Made by a program: the position numbers and the translations under genes
In this document: positions 39,730 to 47,671 of the stretch, in pieces
How the letters are laid out: the number at the start of each line of letters is the position of its first letter
Numbering within the stretch: position 1 is the stretch's first letter
The notes under the pieces: generated by a model
Databases searched by the model: none
Seen by the model: only the letters and a program-made list of their open reading frames with translations
What the model was told of the DNA's origin: nothing
Assembly: GCA_017517745.1 (NCBI GenBank)
Contig: JAFWYJ010000053.1
Location: 1-64,000, forward strand
Direction: 5' to 3'
DNA length: 64,000 nucleotides
Source of the DNA: Clostridia bacterium
GTDB taxonomy: Bacteria > Bacillota > Clostridia > Oscillospirales > CAG-272

Positions 39730-40115
39730 GTGATCGGGCAAATACAGTTATCTGATTGACGATACCGTTTACATCGTGGAGGACCTTCGTGAGGGGTTCG
39801 CCGAAAAAAACTGAGATCAGTGTTTGGTTGGCGGACAAATATCCGTCGGAAAAGCATGCGGTGTTGACGGGAGTTTTCACTTCCTCTGAGGTGTTGAACA
39901 TCCCTTCTCGTATTTGCAGGAGCTTGACCTCAAATTTCCCAAGTGTGTCAAGAAGATCGTCTTCCCCCGAAACCGTAAAAGAGTTTTCAAGGTTCGCATT
40001 CGTCTTCGCGAAGAACGTGATCTTCGAGGCGCATCCCGACAATCCGTATCTCACGGTTGAAGACAACAAAATTGTGAGAAAAAACGCTGAAAGCATTTGT
40101 TTTGTCACACAAAAA
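39730..40115 (+). pseudogene. Frameshifted remnant, possibly of an LRR-type protein
   Basis: Successive frames give SGKYSYLIDDTVYIVEDLRE, then TEISVWLADKYPSEKHAVLT, then FSYLQELDLKFPKCVKKIVF, then ETVKEFSRFAFVFAKNVIFE followed by AHPDNPYLTVEDNKIVRKN. The last two parts look like BspA-type repeat units. Shifts lie near 39810 (run of A), near 39900 and near 39965 (run of C). No promoter or good start is seen. Real decay is likelier than three sequencing errors. Confidence 0.55.
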
Positions 40116-40148
40116 GGGCAGGGAATTTGCATTCTCTGTCCTCTTTTC

Positions 40149-40177
40149 TTGACAAACGGTGCGGAATGTGATACAAT
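40149..40177 (+). promoter_or_regulatory. Distal promoter upstream of the iron alcohol dehydrogenase
   Basis: TTGACA (40149-40154), 17 bases, TACAAT (40172-40177). The same core (TTGACAAACGG, GTGATACAAT) occurs at 41948-41976. Confidence 0.6.
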
Positions 40178-40243
40178 ATAAAAAACAGAGAAACAGGTAT
40201 CGCGATAGACGGATGCAAAATATCTGTTTTTTTGAAAAAGATA

Positions 40244-40272
40244 TTTACTTGCTTGCATATATATGATATAAT
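40244..40272 (+). promoter_or_regulatory. Proximal promoter of the iron alcohol dehydrogenase
   Basis: TTTACT (40244-40249), 17 bases, TATAAT (40267-40272), 36 bases before the start codon. Confidence 0.6.
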
Positions 40273-40308
40273 ATGTCCGTATATGTATATTTTCACGGAG
40301 GTATGCAA

Positions 40309-41463
40309 ATGCGTAGCTGTAACCTGAAAACCACGATATATTTTGAAGGCAACGCGCTCTCGCGCCTGGCCGCGTTGGAATACAAAACGGTCTTTATCAT
40401 CGCGGATCCGTTCGCGGTTTCCAGCGGTCTGATCCAAGCGGTGACAAAGCATCTTGAGGCTGCTCAAATCGAATATACGGTCTATTCCGACGTCGTTCCC
40501 GATCCCTCCGTGGAGAAGGTCGTTGCGGGAGTGAATGCGCTTCTGCGCGAAAAGGCTCCCTGCCTGATCGCCGTCGGCGGCGGATCGGCGATCGATCTTG
40601 CCAAAAGCGTGCGCCTGTTCGCTCATAATCTCCATCCCGATTATACGCCTTACTTTATCGCGATCCCCACAACCAGCGGAACGGGCAGTGAGGTGACCTC
40701 GTTTGCGGTCATCACCGACACGCAGGAAAACATCAAGCACGCGCTGATCGACGATTTTTTGCTTCCCAACGAGGCGATTCTTGACGTGGAAATGGTCAAG
40801 AGCGTTCCGGCTTCGATTGCGGCGGACACGGGAATGGACGTGATGGCACACGCGCTTGAGGCTTACGTCAGCACCGAGGCGGACTACTTCTCGGATATGT
40901 ACGCAGAGAAAGCAACCTCGCTTTGCAAGCATTATCTCGTGCGCTCCTATCATTATCCCAAAACGCACGAAAACAAGGCAAGAGAAAAGATGCACATCGC
41001 GTCCTGCTTCGCAGGCGTCGCCTTCAACACGGTTTCTCTCGGAATTTGCCACAGCATCGCGCATCAGCTTGGCGCACAGTTCCACATTCCTCACGGACGC
41101 GCGAACGCGATCGCGCTCCCGAACGTCATCGCCTTCAACGCGGAGATCACCGAAAAGACCTTTGTTCTCAGCAATCCGTCGCCTTGCGTATCCAAGTATG
41201 CCAATATGTCTCGCCGTATCGGTCTGATCGCCTACGACGACATCGCCTGTGTCAAATCTCTTGCGTATTTTATCCGTTCCATGCAAATTGAAATGGGAAT
41301 GCCCGTGCGCGTGCGCGACGCGATTCCTGAGGTGTCGATTGACGAATATGAGAGCAAGCTTGACGCGATGGCGGAGGCGGCATTGCTCGACAGATGCACG
41401 GAAACCAATCCGAGGGTGCCGACCAAGGCGGATATCATCGAGCTGTTCAGAGAGATCTGGTAA
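40309..41463 (+). CDS. Iron-containing alcohol dehydrogenase (PduQ/EutG-like)
   Basis: A 384-residue group III alcohol dehydrogenase. NAD motif VGGGSAIDLAKSVRLF, IPTTSGTGSEVTSFAVITDT, metal site D-x3-H-x3-E in AADTGMDVMAHALEAYVS, and second metal block GICHSIAHQLGAQFHIPHGR. It reduces aldehydes to alcohols with NADH. ATG 40309 lies 8 bases after GGAGG; an ATG two codons upstream is too close. The gene is flanked by its own promoters and terminator. It is unlike the partial enzyme at 1-428 in sequence. Confidence 0.92.
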   Translation: MRSCNLKTTIYFEGNALSRLAALEYKTVFIIADPFAVSSGLIQAVTKHLEAAQIEYTVYSDVVPDPSVEKVVAGVNALLREKAPCLIAVGGGSAIDLAKSVRLFAHNLHPDYTPYFIAIPTTSGTGSEVTSFAVITDTQENIKHALIDDFLLPNEAILDVEMVKSVPASIAADTGMDVMAHALEAYVSTEADYFSDMYAEKATSLCKHYLVRSYHYPKTHENKAREKMHIASCFAGVAFNTVSLGICHSIAHQLGAQFHIPHGRANAIALPNVIAFNAEITEKTFVLSNPSPCVSKYANMSRRIGLIAYDDIACVKSLAYFIRSMQIEMGMPVRVRDAIPEVSIDEYESKLDAMAEAALLDRCTETNPRVPTKADIIELFREIW

Positions 41464-41485
41464 CAGCGATCTCAGATAGAATATA

Positions 41486-41530
41486 AGCACTTGTGATCAC
41501 AAATCCTTGTCTGTCACAAGTGCTTTTTCT
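41486..41530 (+). terminator. Terminator of the alcohol dehydrogenase
   Basis: AGCACTTGTGA pairs with TCACAAGTGCT, followed by TTTTTC. Confidence 0.85.
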
Positions 41531-41546
41531 TTTTTGGCAGTTGCTA

Positions 41547-41575
41547 TTGAAGAATGGGCGGATTTGTGCTATAAT
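41547..41575 (+). promoter_or_regulatory. Promoter of the 112-residue membrane protein gene
   Basis: TTGAAG (41547-41552), 17 bases, TATAAT (41570-41575) with TGTGC before it. Confidence 0.7.
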
Positions 41576-41598
41576 AGAATCACGAAGGGGGAGATTGC

Positions 41599-41937
41599 AT
41601 GAAAAAATCACTGTTCGGTCGCTCGTTTTGTCTTGTGAGTATGATCGCGTGCTCTGTTTTTTACGCACTCTTTGCTTGGATCGGCTCGTTCTTCGGAATT
41701 TATCTCTTGATCATGATCGGAAATCCGACGGTGTGGTCGGCGGGTGTGATCTTTTTGACCGTATCTGCAATTTTGCTCTTGATCACGCCCTTGGTCTGCG
41801 TCCTTGGCATCATTCTGGCGGCTCGTTCCTGGAAGAGGGAGAGCTACGTTCACGCCTTTGTGCGACAGCTGCTGCCGTTTGCCACCCTGTTCTGGTCGCT
41901 TGTTTTCTTCGTGATCGCGCTCTTTTGTCCGGCTTGA
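41599..41937 (+). CDS. Small membrane protein, unknown
   Basis: A 112-residue hydrophobic protein with three to four membrane segments (MIACSVFYALFAWIGSFFGI, VIFLTVSAILLLITPLVCVL, FATLFWSLVFFVIALFCPA). GGGGGAG lies before the ATG. It resembles small integral proteins of unknown role next to DUF1294 genes. No motif to assign a function. Confidence 0.7.
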   Translation: MKKSLFGRSFCLVSMIACSVFYALFAWIGSFFGIYLLIMIGNPTVWSAGVIFLTVSAILLLITPLVCVLGIILAARSWKRESYVHAFVRQLLPFATLFWSLVFFVIALFCPA

Positions 41938-41947
41938 AGGAGAGTCC

Positions 41948-41976
41948 TTGACAAACGGGGAACGGTGTGATACAAT
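41948..41976 (+). promoter_or_regulatory. Promoter of the DUF1294 gene
   Basis: TTGACA (41948-41953), 17 bases, TACAAT (41971-41976). Confidence 0.75.
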
Positions 41977-42012
41977 AGAAAAAGGATGAAGCTGTTTTTT
42001 GGGAAAGGAGTG

Positions 42013-42303
42013 ATGGAGGTGTCGACGCTCTATCTGACGGTTTTGGCGATCATGTCCTTGATCACCTTGGCACTGTACGGTGCCGACAAGCTGATGGCGG
42101 TCGGGCAAACGCGTCGGATCCCCGAGACGGTTTTGCTTCTTTTCACTGCGATGGGAGGCGTCGCGGGAGCGTTGATCGGCACGCTGGTGTTTCATCACAA
42201 GACCAACGTCGGCGGGAAATGGCATTTCTGGTGTGTGATCGCGGTGTCGCTGTTCGTTCAAATCGCGATGCTGCTTTTGATCCTTGGCACGGTTGCTTTT
42301 TGA
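42013..42303 (+). CDS. DUF1294-family membrane protein
   Basis: About 96 residues with three membrane segments. The family signature is present: YGADKLMAVGQTRRIPETVL followed by LLFTAMGGVAGALIGTLVFH, HKT. Role unknown. The start is uncertain: ATG 42013 and GTG 42019 both follow AAAGGAG (42004-42010), GTG with better spacing; ATG 41986 lies almost at the transcription start. Confidence 0.85.
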   Translation: MEVSTLYLTVLAIMSLITLALYGADKLMAVGQTRRIPETVLLLFTAMGGVAGALIGTLVFHHKTNVGGKWHFWCVIAVSLFVQIAMLLLILGTVAF

Positions 42304-42314
42304 GGAGGGTTCTT

Positions 42315-42527
42315 ATGGCAAAGCATCATTCGGACGGGGGACACGTAAGCCCCGCCAAGCAGTTTTTCAGAGCCCTTTTGGGGATCTTGAGCTCGGTCGG
42401 CTTCGGCGCGCTTTGGTATGCGATCTTCCACGGCGTGCAGGCGCGGCCGTATGCCTTCATTCTCGGCTTTTTGCTGGTCGTCAACGCCGTTTATCACATC
42501 GTCGTTGCGATCCGCGGGCAGAGATAA
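42315..42527 (+). CDS. Small membrane protein, 70 residues
   Basis: MAKHHSDGGHVSPAKQFFRA, then two membrane segments (LLGILSSVGFGALWYAIFHG; YAFILGFLLVVNAVYHIVVA) and a basic tail. AGGAGGG lies 7 bases before the ATG. It follows the DUF1294 gene by 11 bases and shares its promoter. Family unknown. Confidence 0.75.
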   Translation: MAKHHSDGGHVSPAKQFFRALLGILSSVGFGALWYAIFHGVQARPYAFILGFLLVVNAVYHIVVAIRGQR

Positions 42528-42546
42528 AAAGATAAAAAACAAAAGA

Positions 42547-42590
42547 GCGTCGGCAGCCTTTGATTAAGACTGCCGACGTTTGTGCTTTGT
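42547..42590. terminator. Terminator between convergent genes
   Basis: GCGTCGGCAG pairs with CTGCCGACG(T), followed by TTTGTGCTTTG; A-run on the other side serves the minus-strand ROK gene. Confidence 0.75.
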
Positions 42591-42606
42591 CGGATATCAG
42601 TGCAAA

Positions 42607-43566
42607 TTACATTCCGAGAACCGCCGCGCCGATGATGCCGGCGTCATTGCGGAGCTGTGCGATGCGGATGTCGGTCATGGCAACCATGCCCGAGCCGTAT
42701 TGCTGTGCGCGTACCAGGGGAGTGACGCGGTCGAGCAGATACTGTCCCTCGTTGGAGATACCGCCGCCGATCGAAAGCACTTCGGGCTGGAAAATGTTGA
42801 CCATGCTGGCAAGACCGCTTCCGAGATATTCGATATACATATCCACCACCTCGGTTGCCGCCGCATCTCCCATGCGCATCGCGTCAAATGCGGTGCGACC
42901 GTTGACCTTGCCGCGCTCCGCGACGAGATCGGTCATCTTGGTTGCGCGTCCGGCTGCCTCGCATTCGGCGAGTTTTTCCTTGGTCATGTTGATCAGGCCG
43001 GTTGCGGAGGAATAGGTCTCCCAGCAGCCTTTACGTCCGCAAGTGCAGGGACGGCCGTTCACCTCGATGACGATGTGACCAAGCTCACCCGCAGCCGAGT
43101 TGAAGCCCTTGAATACCTTTCCGCTGTCGACGATGCCGCCGCCGACACCCGTGCCGAGCGTGATCATCACAGAGGATTTGCTTCCCTTTGCAGCACCCGC
43201 GATCGCTTCGCCCCAAGCGGCGGCATTGGCGTCGTTTTCGATGTGCATTTCTTGGATGGCAAGATGCTCACGGAGCAGAGGAATGATGGGGAAGTGGCGC
43301 ATGTTGAGATTGTTCGCGTAAATGACGCTTCCGACCTCGTCGTCAATGATGCCGGGGGCGGCGATGCCGAGAGAAGCAACGTCCGCTTCGGTCAGGCCCT
43401 GCTCTGCGATCAGCTTTTTGCAGAGTGCCGCCATGTCCGCGACAAGCTCCTCACCGGGACGTCCCGCGTTGGTGGGAACGCTGCCCTGTTTCACAATCTC
43501 AAAATTTTCATTTACAATTCCGATGGCGATGTTGGTGCCGCCGAGGTCAATTCCGATACGATACAT
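42607..43566 (-). CDS. glcK: ROK-family glucokinase
   Basis: A 319-residue sugar kinase. ATP motif GIDLGGTNIAIGIV, catalytic Asp in IENDANAAAWGE, TLGTGVGGGIV, the zinc/ROK motif ELGHIVI...CTCGRKGCWETYSSATGL with three cysteines, and GGGISNEGQ. It phosphorylates glucose or a related hexose at the start of glycolysis. The motif set fits Firmicutes glucokinases better than the repressors of the family, since no N-terminal HTH is present. Its promoter is at 43614-43642. Confidence 0.9.
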   Translation of the reverse strand: MYRIGIDLGGTNIAIGIVNENFEIVKQGSVPTNAGRPGEELVADMAALCKKLIAEQGLTEADVASLGIAAPGIIDDEVGSVIYANNLNMRHFPIIPLLREHLAIQEMHIENDANAAAWGEAIAGAAKGSKSSVMITLGTGVGGGIVDSGKVFKGFNSAAGELGHIVIEVNGRPCTCGRKGCWETYSSATGLINMTKEKLAECEAAGRATKMTDLVAERGKVNGRTAFDAMRMGDAAATEVVDMYIEYLGSGLASMVNIFQPEVLSIGGGISNEGQYLLDRVTPLVRAQQYGSGMVAMTDIRIAQLRNDAGIIGAAVLGM

Positions 43567-43613
43567 GATACGTAATCCTTTCTTTACGAGAAATCTGATT
43601 CTTTTTCAATAGT

Positions 43614-43642
43614 ATTATAAATGATTTTTCCGCATTCGTCAA
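43614..43642 (-). promoter_or_regulatory. Promoter of the ROK kinase gene
   Basis: On the minus strand TTGACG (43642-43637), 17 bases, TATAAT (43619-43614). Confidence 0.75.
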
Positions 43643-43657
43643 GGGGATAATCAAATT

Positions 43658-44308
43658 TTATTGCAAAAGCAGGGCTTTCAACTCGGCGGGAGAAGCGCAG
43701 AGATATGCCGCGCCCGCCTCGGTCAGCTCTTCCTTGGAACCAAATCCCCACAAAACCCCCGCGCAGGCAATGCCGTAGCGGCGGGAGCCGAGCGCGTCGT
43801 GGTGTCTGTCTCCGATCATCAGGATCTTCGAGGGATCGGTCAGTCCGAGCTCAGTGAGCGCGTGGGCGATGACCTCGTGTTTCTCGCCTCGCGTACCGTC
43901 CAGCTCGGGGCCAAAGACGCCCGCAAAATAGCGGTCGAGTCCGAAGTGCGCGAGAATCTGATTGGCGAAGACGTGCGGTTTGGCGGTGGTCAGCACGCAG
44001 GTCACGCCGGCGTCGTTCAGGTCACGGAGCAGCGCGGGGATCTCCTCGTAGATCTCGCACTCGAGCATTCCGGAGGCGCGGTAATTTTCACGGTAGAAGC
44101 CCACAGCCCTCTTGCTGTCCTCCTCGTTCATGTCGAAGAAGTGCGAAAAGCCCCAGGTCAGAGCGGGTCCGATGAAGCCGAGCAGCTCCTCGGCGGGCGG
44201 AGGGGCGATCCCCATTTTCGCGAGCGCGTACTGAACCGAGTGCGTGATGCCGGGTGCCGAGTTCGAGATCGTGCCGTCCAGATCAAAAAAAGCGTGTGTG
44301 TAGCGCAT
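43658..44308 (-). CDS. HAD-superfamily phosphatase (phosphoglycolate phosphatase-like)
   Basis: A 216-residue protein with HAD motif I FFDLDGTISNS, motif II VLTTAKPH, motif III Lys in KHEVIAHAL and motif IV IGDRHHDALGSRRYG. The cap is the small helical C1 type. It resembles Gph/PpaX (phosphoglycolate or pyrophosphatase). ATG 44308 with GAGAGGA is the start; the frame continues far upstream without a site. It ends just before the ROK promoter. Confidence 0.9.
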   Translation of the reverse strand: MRYTHAFFDLDGTISNSAPGITHSVQYALAKMGIAPPPAEELLGFIGPALTWGFSHFFDMNEEDSKRAVGFYRENYRASGMLECEIYEEIPALLRDLNDAGVTCVLTTAKPHVFANQILAHFGLDRYFAGVFGPELDGTRGEKHEVIAHALTELGLTDPSKILMIGDRHHDALGSRRYGIACAGVLWGFGSKEELTEAGAAYLCASPAELKALLLQ

Positions 44309-44356
44309 TTTCGTCCTCTCTTTCACAAAAAATCCTATTTTTTCAAGAAAAATCCC

Positions 44357-44385
44357 TTGCAAGCATGCGCGGATTATGATATACT
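44357..44385 (+). promoter_or_regulatory. Promoter of the DUF6062 gene
   Basis: TTGCAA (44357-44362), 17 bases, TATACT (44380-44385). Confidence 0.65.
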
Positions 44386-44434
44386 TAATTATACACGATA
44401 AAAACGAAAAAGGCAACCGAAAAGGGAAAAAATT

Positions 44435-45136
44435 ATGGATATGAATTTTACCATTCCGGTCAACGAAGCGTTTGAGGCATCGGCGGCAAATCCCGCTTGC
44501 GGATGTCCTTTGTGTGCGCTTTACCGGATGCTTGAGGAAAACGAATTGGATCTGATTCTGGGCGCGTCGATGATGGAACCCGACATCCGCATCAAGACCA
44601 ACGAGAGCGGCTTTTGCCGCACGCATTACGACATGATGTTCGTGCGGAAGAACCGTCTGGGAATGGCATTGACGCTGGAGAGTCATCTTGCCGACCTGCG
44701 GCGCGAGATCCGCGACGGCGGTCTTGGCGGCGGTCAGGGCAACAAGCCGATCAAAAGAATCGAGGCACTGGAAAAAAGCTGCTACGTCTGCGGACGCATC
44801 GAGAACAATTTCGAACACATGGTCGACACGGTGGTTTATCTTTGGCAGACCGACGAGGACTTTGCGCCCAAGCTCAAGGCGCAGCCCTATTTCTGCCTGC
44901 CGCACTACCGTAAGCTGCTGTGGTACGGTCAGAGGCGGCTTGGAAAGAAGCGGCAGCCCGAGTTTGCCGCCGCTTGCGCCAAGGTGGTGGAGACCTATTT
45001 CGACGAGCTTCAGAAGGACGTCAGCTGGTTTTGCAAAAAGTTTGACTATCGCTATGACGAAGAGCCGTGGTACAACTCCAAGGATGCCGTCGAGCGCGCG
45101 TTCAAATTTTTGCGATCGGATTTGCACAATAAGTAA
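44435..45136 (+). CDS. Cysteine-motif protein, DUF6062-like
   Basis: A 233-residue soluble protein with conserved CxxC-type motifs: CGCPLCALYRMLEENELDLI near residue 25, GFCRTHYDMMF near 65, CYVCGRIENNFEHMVDTVVY near 115 and YFCLPHYRKLL near 155. The layout looks like two duplicated halves, each with C-P-x-C followed by F-C-x-x-H-Y, and may bind metal. Seen widely in Clostridia; function unknown. AAAGGGA precedes the start. Confidence 0.75.
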   Translation: MDMNFTIPVNEAFEASAANPACGCPLCALYRMLEENELDLILGASMMEPDIRIKTNESGFCRTHYDMMFVRKNRLGMALTLESHLADLRREIRDGGLGGGQGNKPIKRIEALEKSCYVCGRIENNFEHMVDTVVYLWQTDEDFAPKLKAQPYFCLPHYRKLLWYGQRRLGKKRQPEFAAACAKVVETYFDELQKDVSWFCKKFDYRYDEEPWYNSKDAVERAFKFLRSDLHNK

Positions 45137-45195
45137 GACGCTTGCGCTCGCATGAGCCGATTGCAAGCATTTGGAAAGGATTTTTTCGCATTGCT

Positions 45196-45750
45196 ATGAT
45201 TGATCTTTTACAGTTACACAAATACTTTATTTTGAATCATCTGCGCGAGGGAGACGTGGCGGTGGATTTTACGATGGGAAACGGCTATGACACCGAATTT
45301 CTTTCGCGTACGGTCGGGGAGAGCGGACGGGTGTATGCCTTTGACATTCAGGCGCAGGCGGTGGAATCGACCGCGAAGCGTCTTGCCGAGGTCGGATGCC
45401 CGAAAAACTATACGCTGATCCATGACTCGCATCACAACGTGAAAACTTATGTCAAGGAGCCCATCAAGGCGGGCATGTTCAATCTCGGTTGGCTGCCCGG
45501 CGGAGACAAGTCGATCACCACGCTCAGGGAGACGACGATGCCCGCCATTGAAGCCGCGATCGAGCTGCTGGACCGCGACGGCATTCTGAACATTGCCGTC
45601 TATCCCGGACACGAGGAGGGAGACGCCGAGGGCAAAATGATCTGCGACTATCTTGCCGGCATCAGCCGCCACAAGGTGTGCGCCACGCGCGTCAACATTC
45701 TCAATTCTCCGACTTCGCCCTATTTTATCGTGATCGAAACCAAGCCGTAA
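45196..45750 (+). CDS. Class I SAM-dependent methyltransferase (YtqB/MnmM-like)
   Basis: A 184-residue protein with motif I VDFTMGNGYDTEFLS, the acidic loop VYAFDIQAQAVE, the NLGWLPGGDKS motif and the C-terminal VNILNSPTSPYFIVIETK. These match the putative rRNA-methylase/YtqB family, now linked to tRNA wobble uridine modification (MnmM). ATG 45196 has only a distant GGAAAGGA, so an alternative upstream start is possible. Confidence 0.85.
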   Translation: MIDLLQLHKYFILNHLREGDVAVDFTMGNGYDTEFLSRTVGESGRVYAFDIQAQAVESTAKRLAEVGCPKNYTLIHDSHHNVKTYVKEPIKAGMFNLGWLPGGDKSITTLRETTMPAIEAAIELLDRDGILNIAVYPGHEEGDAEGKMICDYLAGISRHKVCATRVNILNSPTSPYFIVIETKP

Positions 45751-45760
45751 AGGAGAGAAC

Positions 45761-46639
45761 ATGACGTCGAAAGTGAAAAAAATTCGGGCAGCTGCTCTCT
45801 TGCTTGCCTTGTTGTGCTGTTTGGGCGGATGCATCCAGCTTCCAAAGACCGAACCTTCCGAGACAGCGGGAAGTGGGGAAACACCGAAGGAGGAGGTTAC
45901 CGTGGGAAAGCATCATGAAACAGCGGTTTATACGTATTCCACCGAAGTGGACGAGGAAACGTTGAAAACGGGACTCAGCAAGGAATATTTGTTGTTGGCA
46001 AACAAGAATTGTGTCTTGGGGGAGGATTACGTTCCCGAGAATCTGGTGAGCTTGCCGCGCGCATGGACCACGCGCTCCATGAAGCTCGAACGGCGCGCTG
46101 CCGCTGCCTTGAGTGAAATGGTGGAAGAGATGCTGGCGGCGGGCGTGAGTGATACCTACGTGACCAGCGCGTATCGCACCTATGCATATCAGCAAGCTCG
46201 TTTTGACGAATACAGAGCCAATGAGATGAAAGACATCACCGAGGACGCATACGCGGTGCTCGGATATGATCATATTTACAATAAATATCTCGTCAACCAT
46301 CGAACGGGGCTGGATGCCCAAGATGCGGAACGCGTGGTTTTGTCCTATTCCGCGCGTCCGGGAACCAGTGAGCATCAGACGGGGCTTTGCGTTGATTTCA
46401 TCACCGAAGGGATGGGTGGAAAGCTGGACGCGAGCTTTGAGAACTACGAGGCGTACACCTGGCTTTCACAAAACGCCTATCGGTTCGGATTCATTTTGCG
46501 CTATCCGAAGGACAAGACCGAGATCACGGGCTATCAATACGAGCCGTGGCACTACCGTTTCGTCGGCAGAGAGGCGGCGACCGATATTTATTTTTCGGGC
46601 TTGACACTTGAGGAATACCTCAGCGCGACCGCAAGCTAA
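45761..46639 (+). CDS. D-alanyl-D-alanine carboxypeptidase, VanY/M15B, lipoprotein
   Basis: A 292-residue protein with an N-terminal lipoprotein signal (lipobox LGGC, residues 22-25) and an M15B peptidase domain. Zinc and catalytic motifs are S-x-H-x2-G-x3-D in SEHQTGLCVDF and E-x2-H in YEPWHYRFVG; TSAYRTYAYQQARF is the substrate loop. It trims D-Ala from peptidoglycan stem peptides outside the membrane. It begins 8 bases after the methyltransferase. Confidence 0.92.
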   Translation: MTSKVKKIRAAALLLALLCCLGGCIQLPKTEPSETAGSGETPKEEVTVGKHHETAVYTYSTEVDEETLKTGLSKEYLLLANKNCVLGEDYVPENLVSLPRAWTTRSMKLERRAAAALSEMVEEMLAAGVSDTYVTSAYRTYAYQQARFDEYRANEMKDITEDAYAVLGYDHIYNKYLVNHRTGLDAQDAERVVLSYSARPGTSEHQTGLCVDFITEGMGGKLDASFENYEAYTWLSQNAYRFGFILRYPKDKTEITGYQYEPWHYRFVGREAATDIYFSGLTLEEYLSATAS

Positions 46640-46640
46640 A

Positions 46641-46683
46641 AAACGCGGGCAGGATACGTTTCGTATCCTGCCCGCGTTTTTTG
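46641..46683. terminator. Perfect bidirectional terminator
   Basis: AACGCGGGCAGGATACG pairs perfectly with its complement around TTT, with A and T runs at the ends. Serves the convergent VanY and DUF4349 genes. Confidence 0.9.
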
Positions 46684-46684
46684 T

Positions 46685-47629
46685 TTATTGATCTCTCGTT
46701 TGTTCCGACTTTTTTCTCTTCTTTTTGCGGATCTGGGCGCGGATGAAGAAAAAGATACCCGTTGCGAGTCCGCCCAACAGAAGCAGGGTGGGAAGCGCTT
46801 CTGCGAACCAGATCGCGAAGTTTCCAAGTCCGATGACGAAGCCGTTCCAGCCGTTTGAGAACGCCGCCTGCAATCTGCTGCCGAAGCGATTGTCTTGACC
46901 GGTTGCCGAATATGCGATGACCTCGTTGATGTTGAGATGGACCGTGGAATAGGCGACCTTGCTGTCATAGCGATCGAGCTGTCCCTGATAGACCGCGATC
47001 TGCTGACGTATCTCGGAGAGGCGTTGTGTGACGGTCAGCCAAAGCTGATAGTCCTGCTTGGTTTTGTCGGTATCCAGAATGTCGATCAGAGAGTCACGCT
47101 CTGCCAAAAGCTCCTCAAGGCGAGCCTCGATGGAATAGTAGGTTTCGCTGACGTCCTCAACGAAGGAGCGGGTGTTTGTGACGTTGAGCATATTTCCCAT
47201 GGAGCCGACGAAGGCATCTGCTTGCTCGGCGGGAATGCGGATCGTGTAGCTCGCGTGACGCGTATAGGTGTCGGAGGAGTTTTTCAGGCTCTTGTTGGTG
47301 GACGAGGAGCTTTCGACGTAGCCTCCGTACTGCGCGATCAGTGTGTCAAGGGCTTCGATCGCGGCAGGATAATCCTTGGTTTCGGCGGAGATCTCAAAGG
47401 TTTTGATGATCTTGCGATTGGAAGCGTCCGTGAGATCGGTTCCTTCTTGATCGGTGTCGGGCTTTCCGGTGTTGCCCACACCGGGAGCGATCTCCTCACC
47501 GTAAAGCTCGTTTTTGACGTCCTCCATCGCGCCGCCGTCCGCTTTGGTGGATGCGCTGCAGGAGGCGAGCAGGAGAACGAGGGCTAGAAGAACCAGCAAA
47601 AGCGTACAAAGATGGGTGTGCTTTTTCAT
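46685..47629 (-). CDS. DUF4349-domain lipoprotein
   Basis: A 314-residue protein: lipobox LLASC (residues 20-24), then a DUF4349 domain from about 70 to 290 (RKIIKTFEISAETKDYPAAI, GGYVESSSS, YTIRIPAEQADAFVGSMGNM) with a coiled coil (YYSIEARLEELLAERDSLID), a C-terminal membrane segment (TLLLLGGLATGIFFFIRAQ) and a basic tail. Family role is unknown. It is the last gene of the ECF sigma operon. Confidence 0.9.
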   Translation of the reverse strand: MKKHTHLCTLLLVLLALVLLLASCSASTKADGGAMEDVKNELYGEEIAPGVGNTGKPDTDQEGTDLTDASNRKIIKTFEISAETKDYPAAIEALDTLIAQYGGYVESSSSTNKSLKNSSDTYTRHASYTIRIPAEQADAFVGSMGNMLNVTNTRSFVEDVSETYYSIEARLEELLAERDSLIDILDTDKTKQDYQLWLTVTQRLSEIRQQIAVYQGQLDRYDSKVAYSTVHLNINEVIAYSATGQDNRFGSRLQAAFSNGWNGFVIGLGNFAIWFAEALPTLLLLGGLATGIFFFIRAQIRKKKRKKSEQTRDQ

Positions 47630-47671
47630 GACGTGTACCTTCCTTTTTAAAAAATTCGGCGTGCGGCTTAC

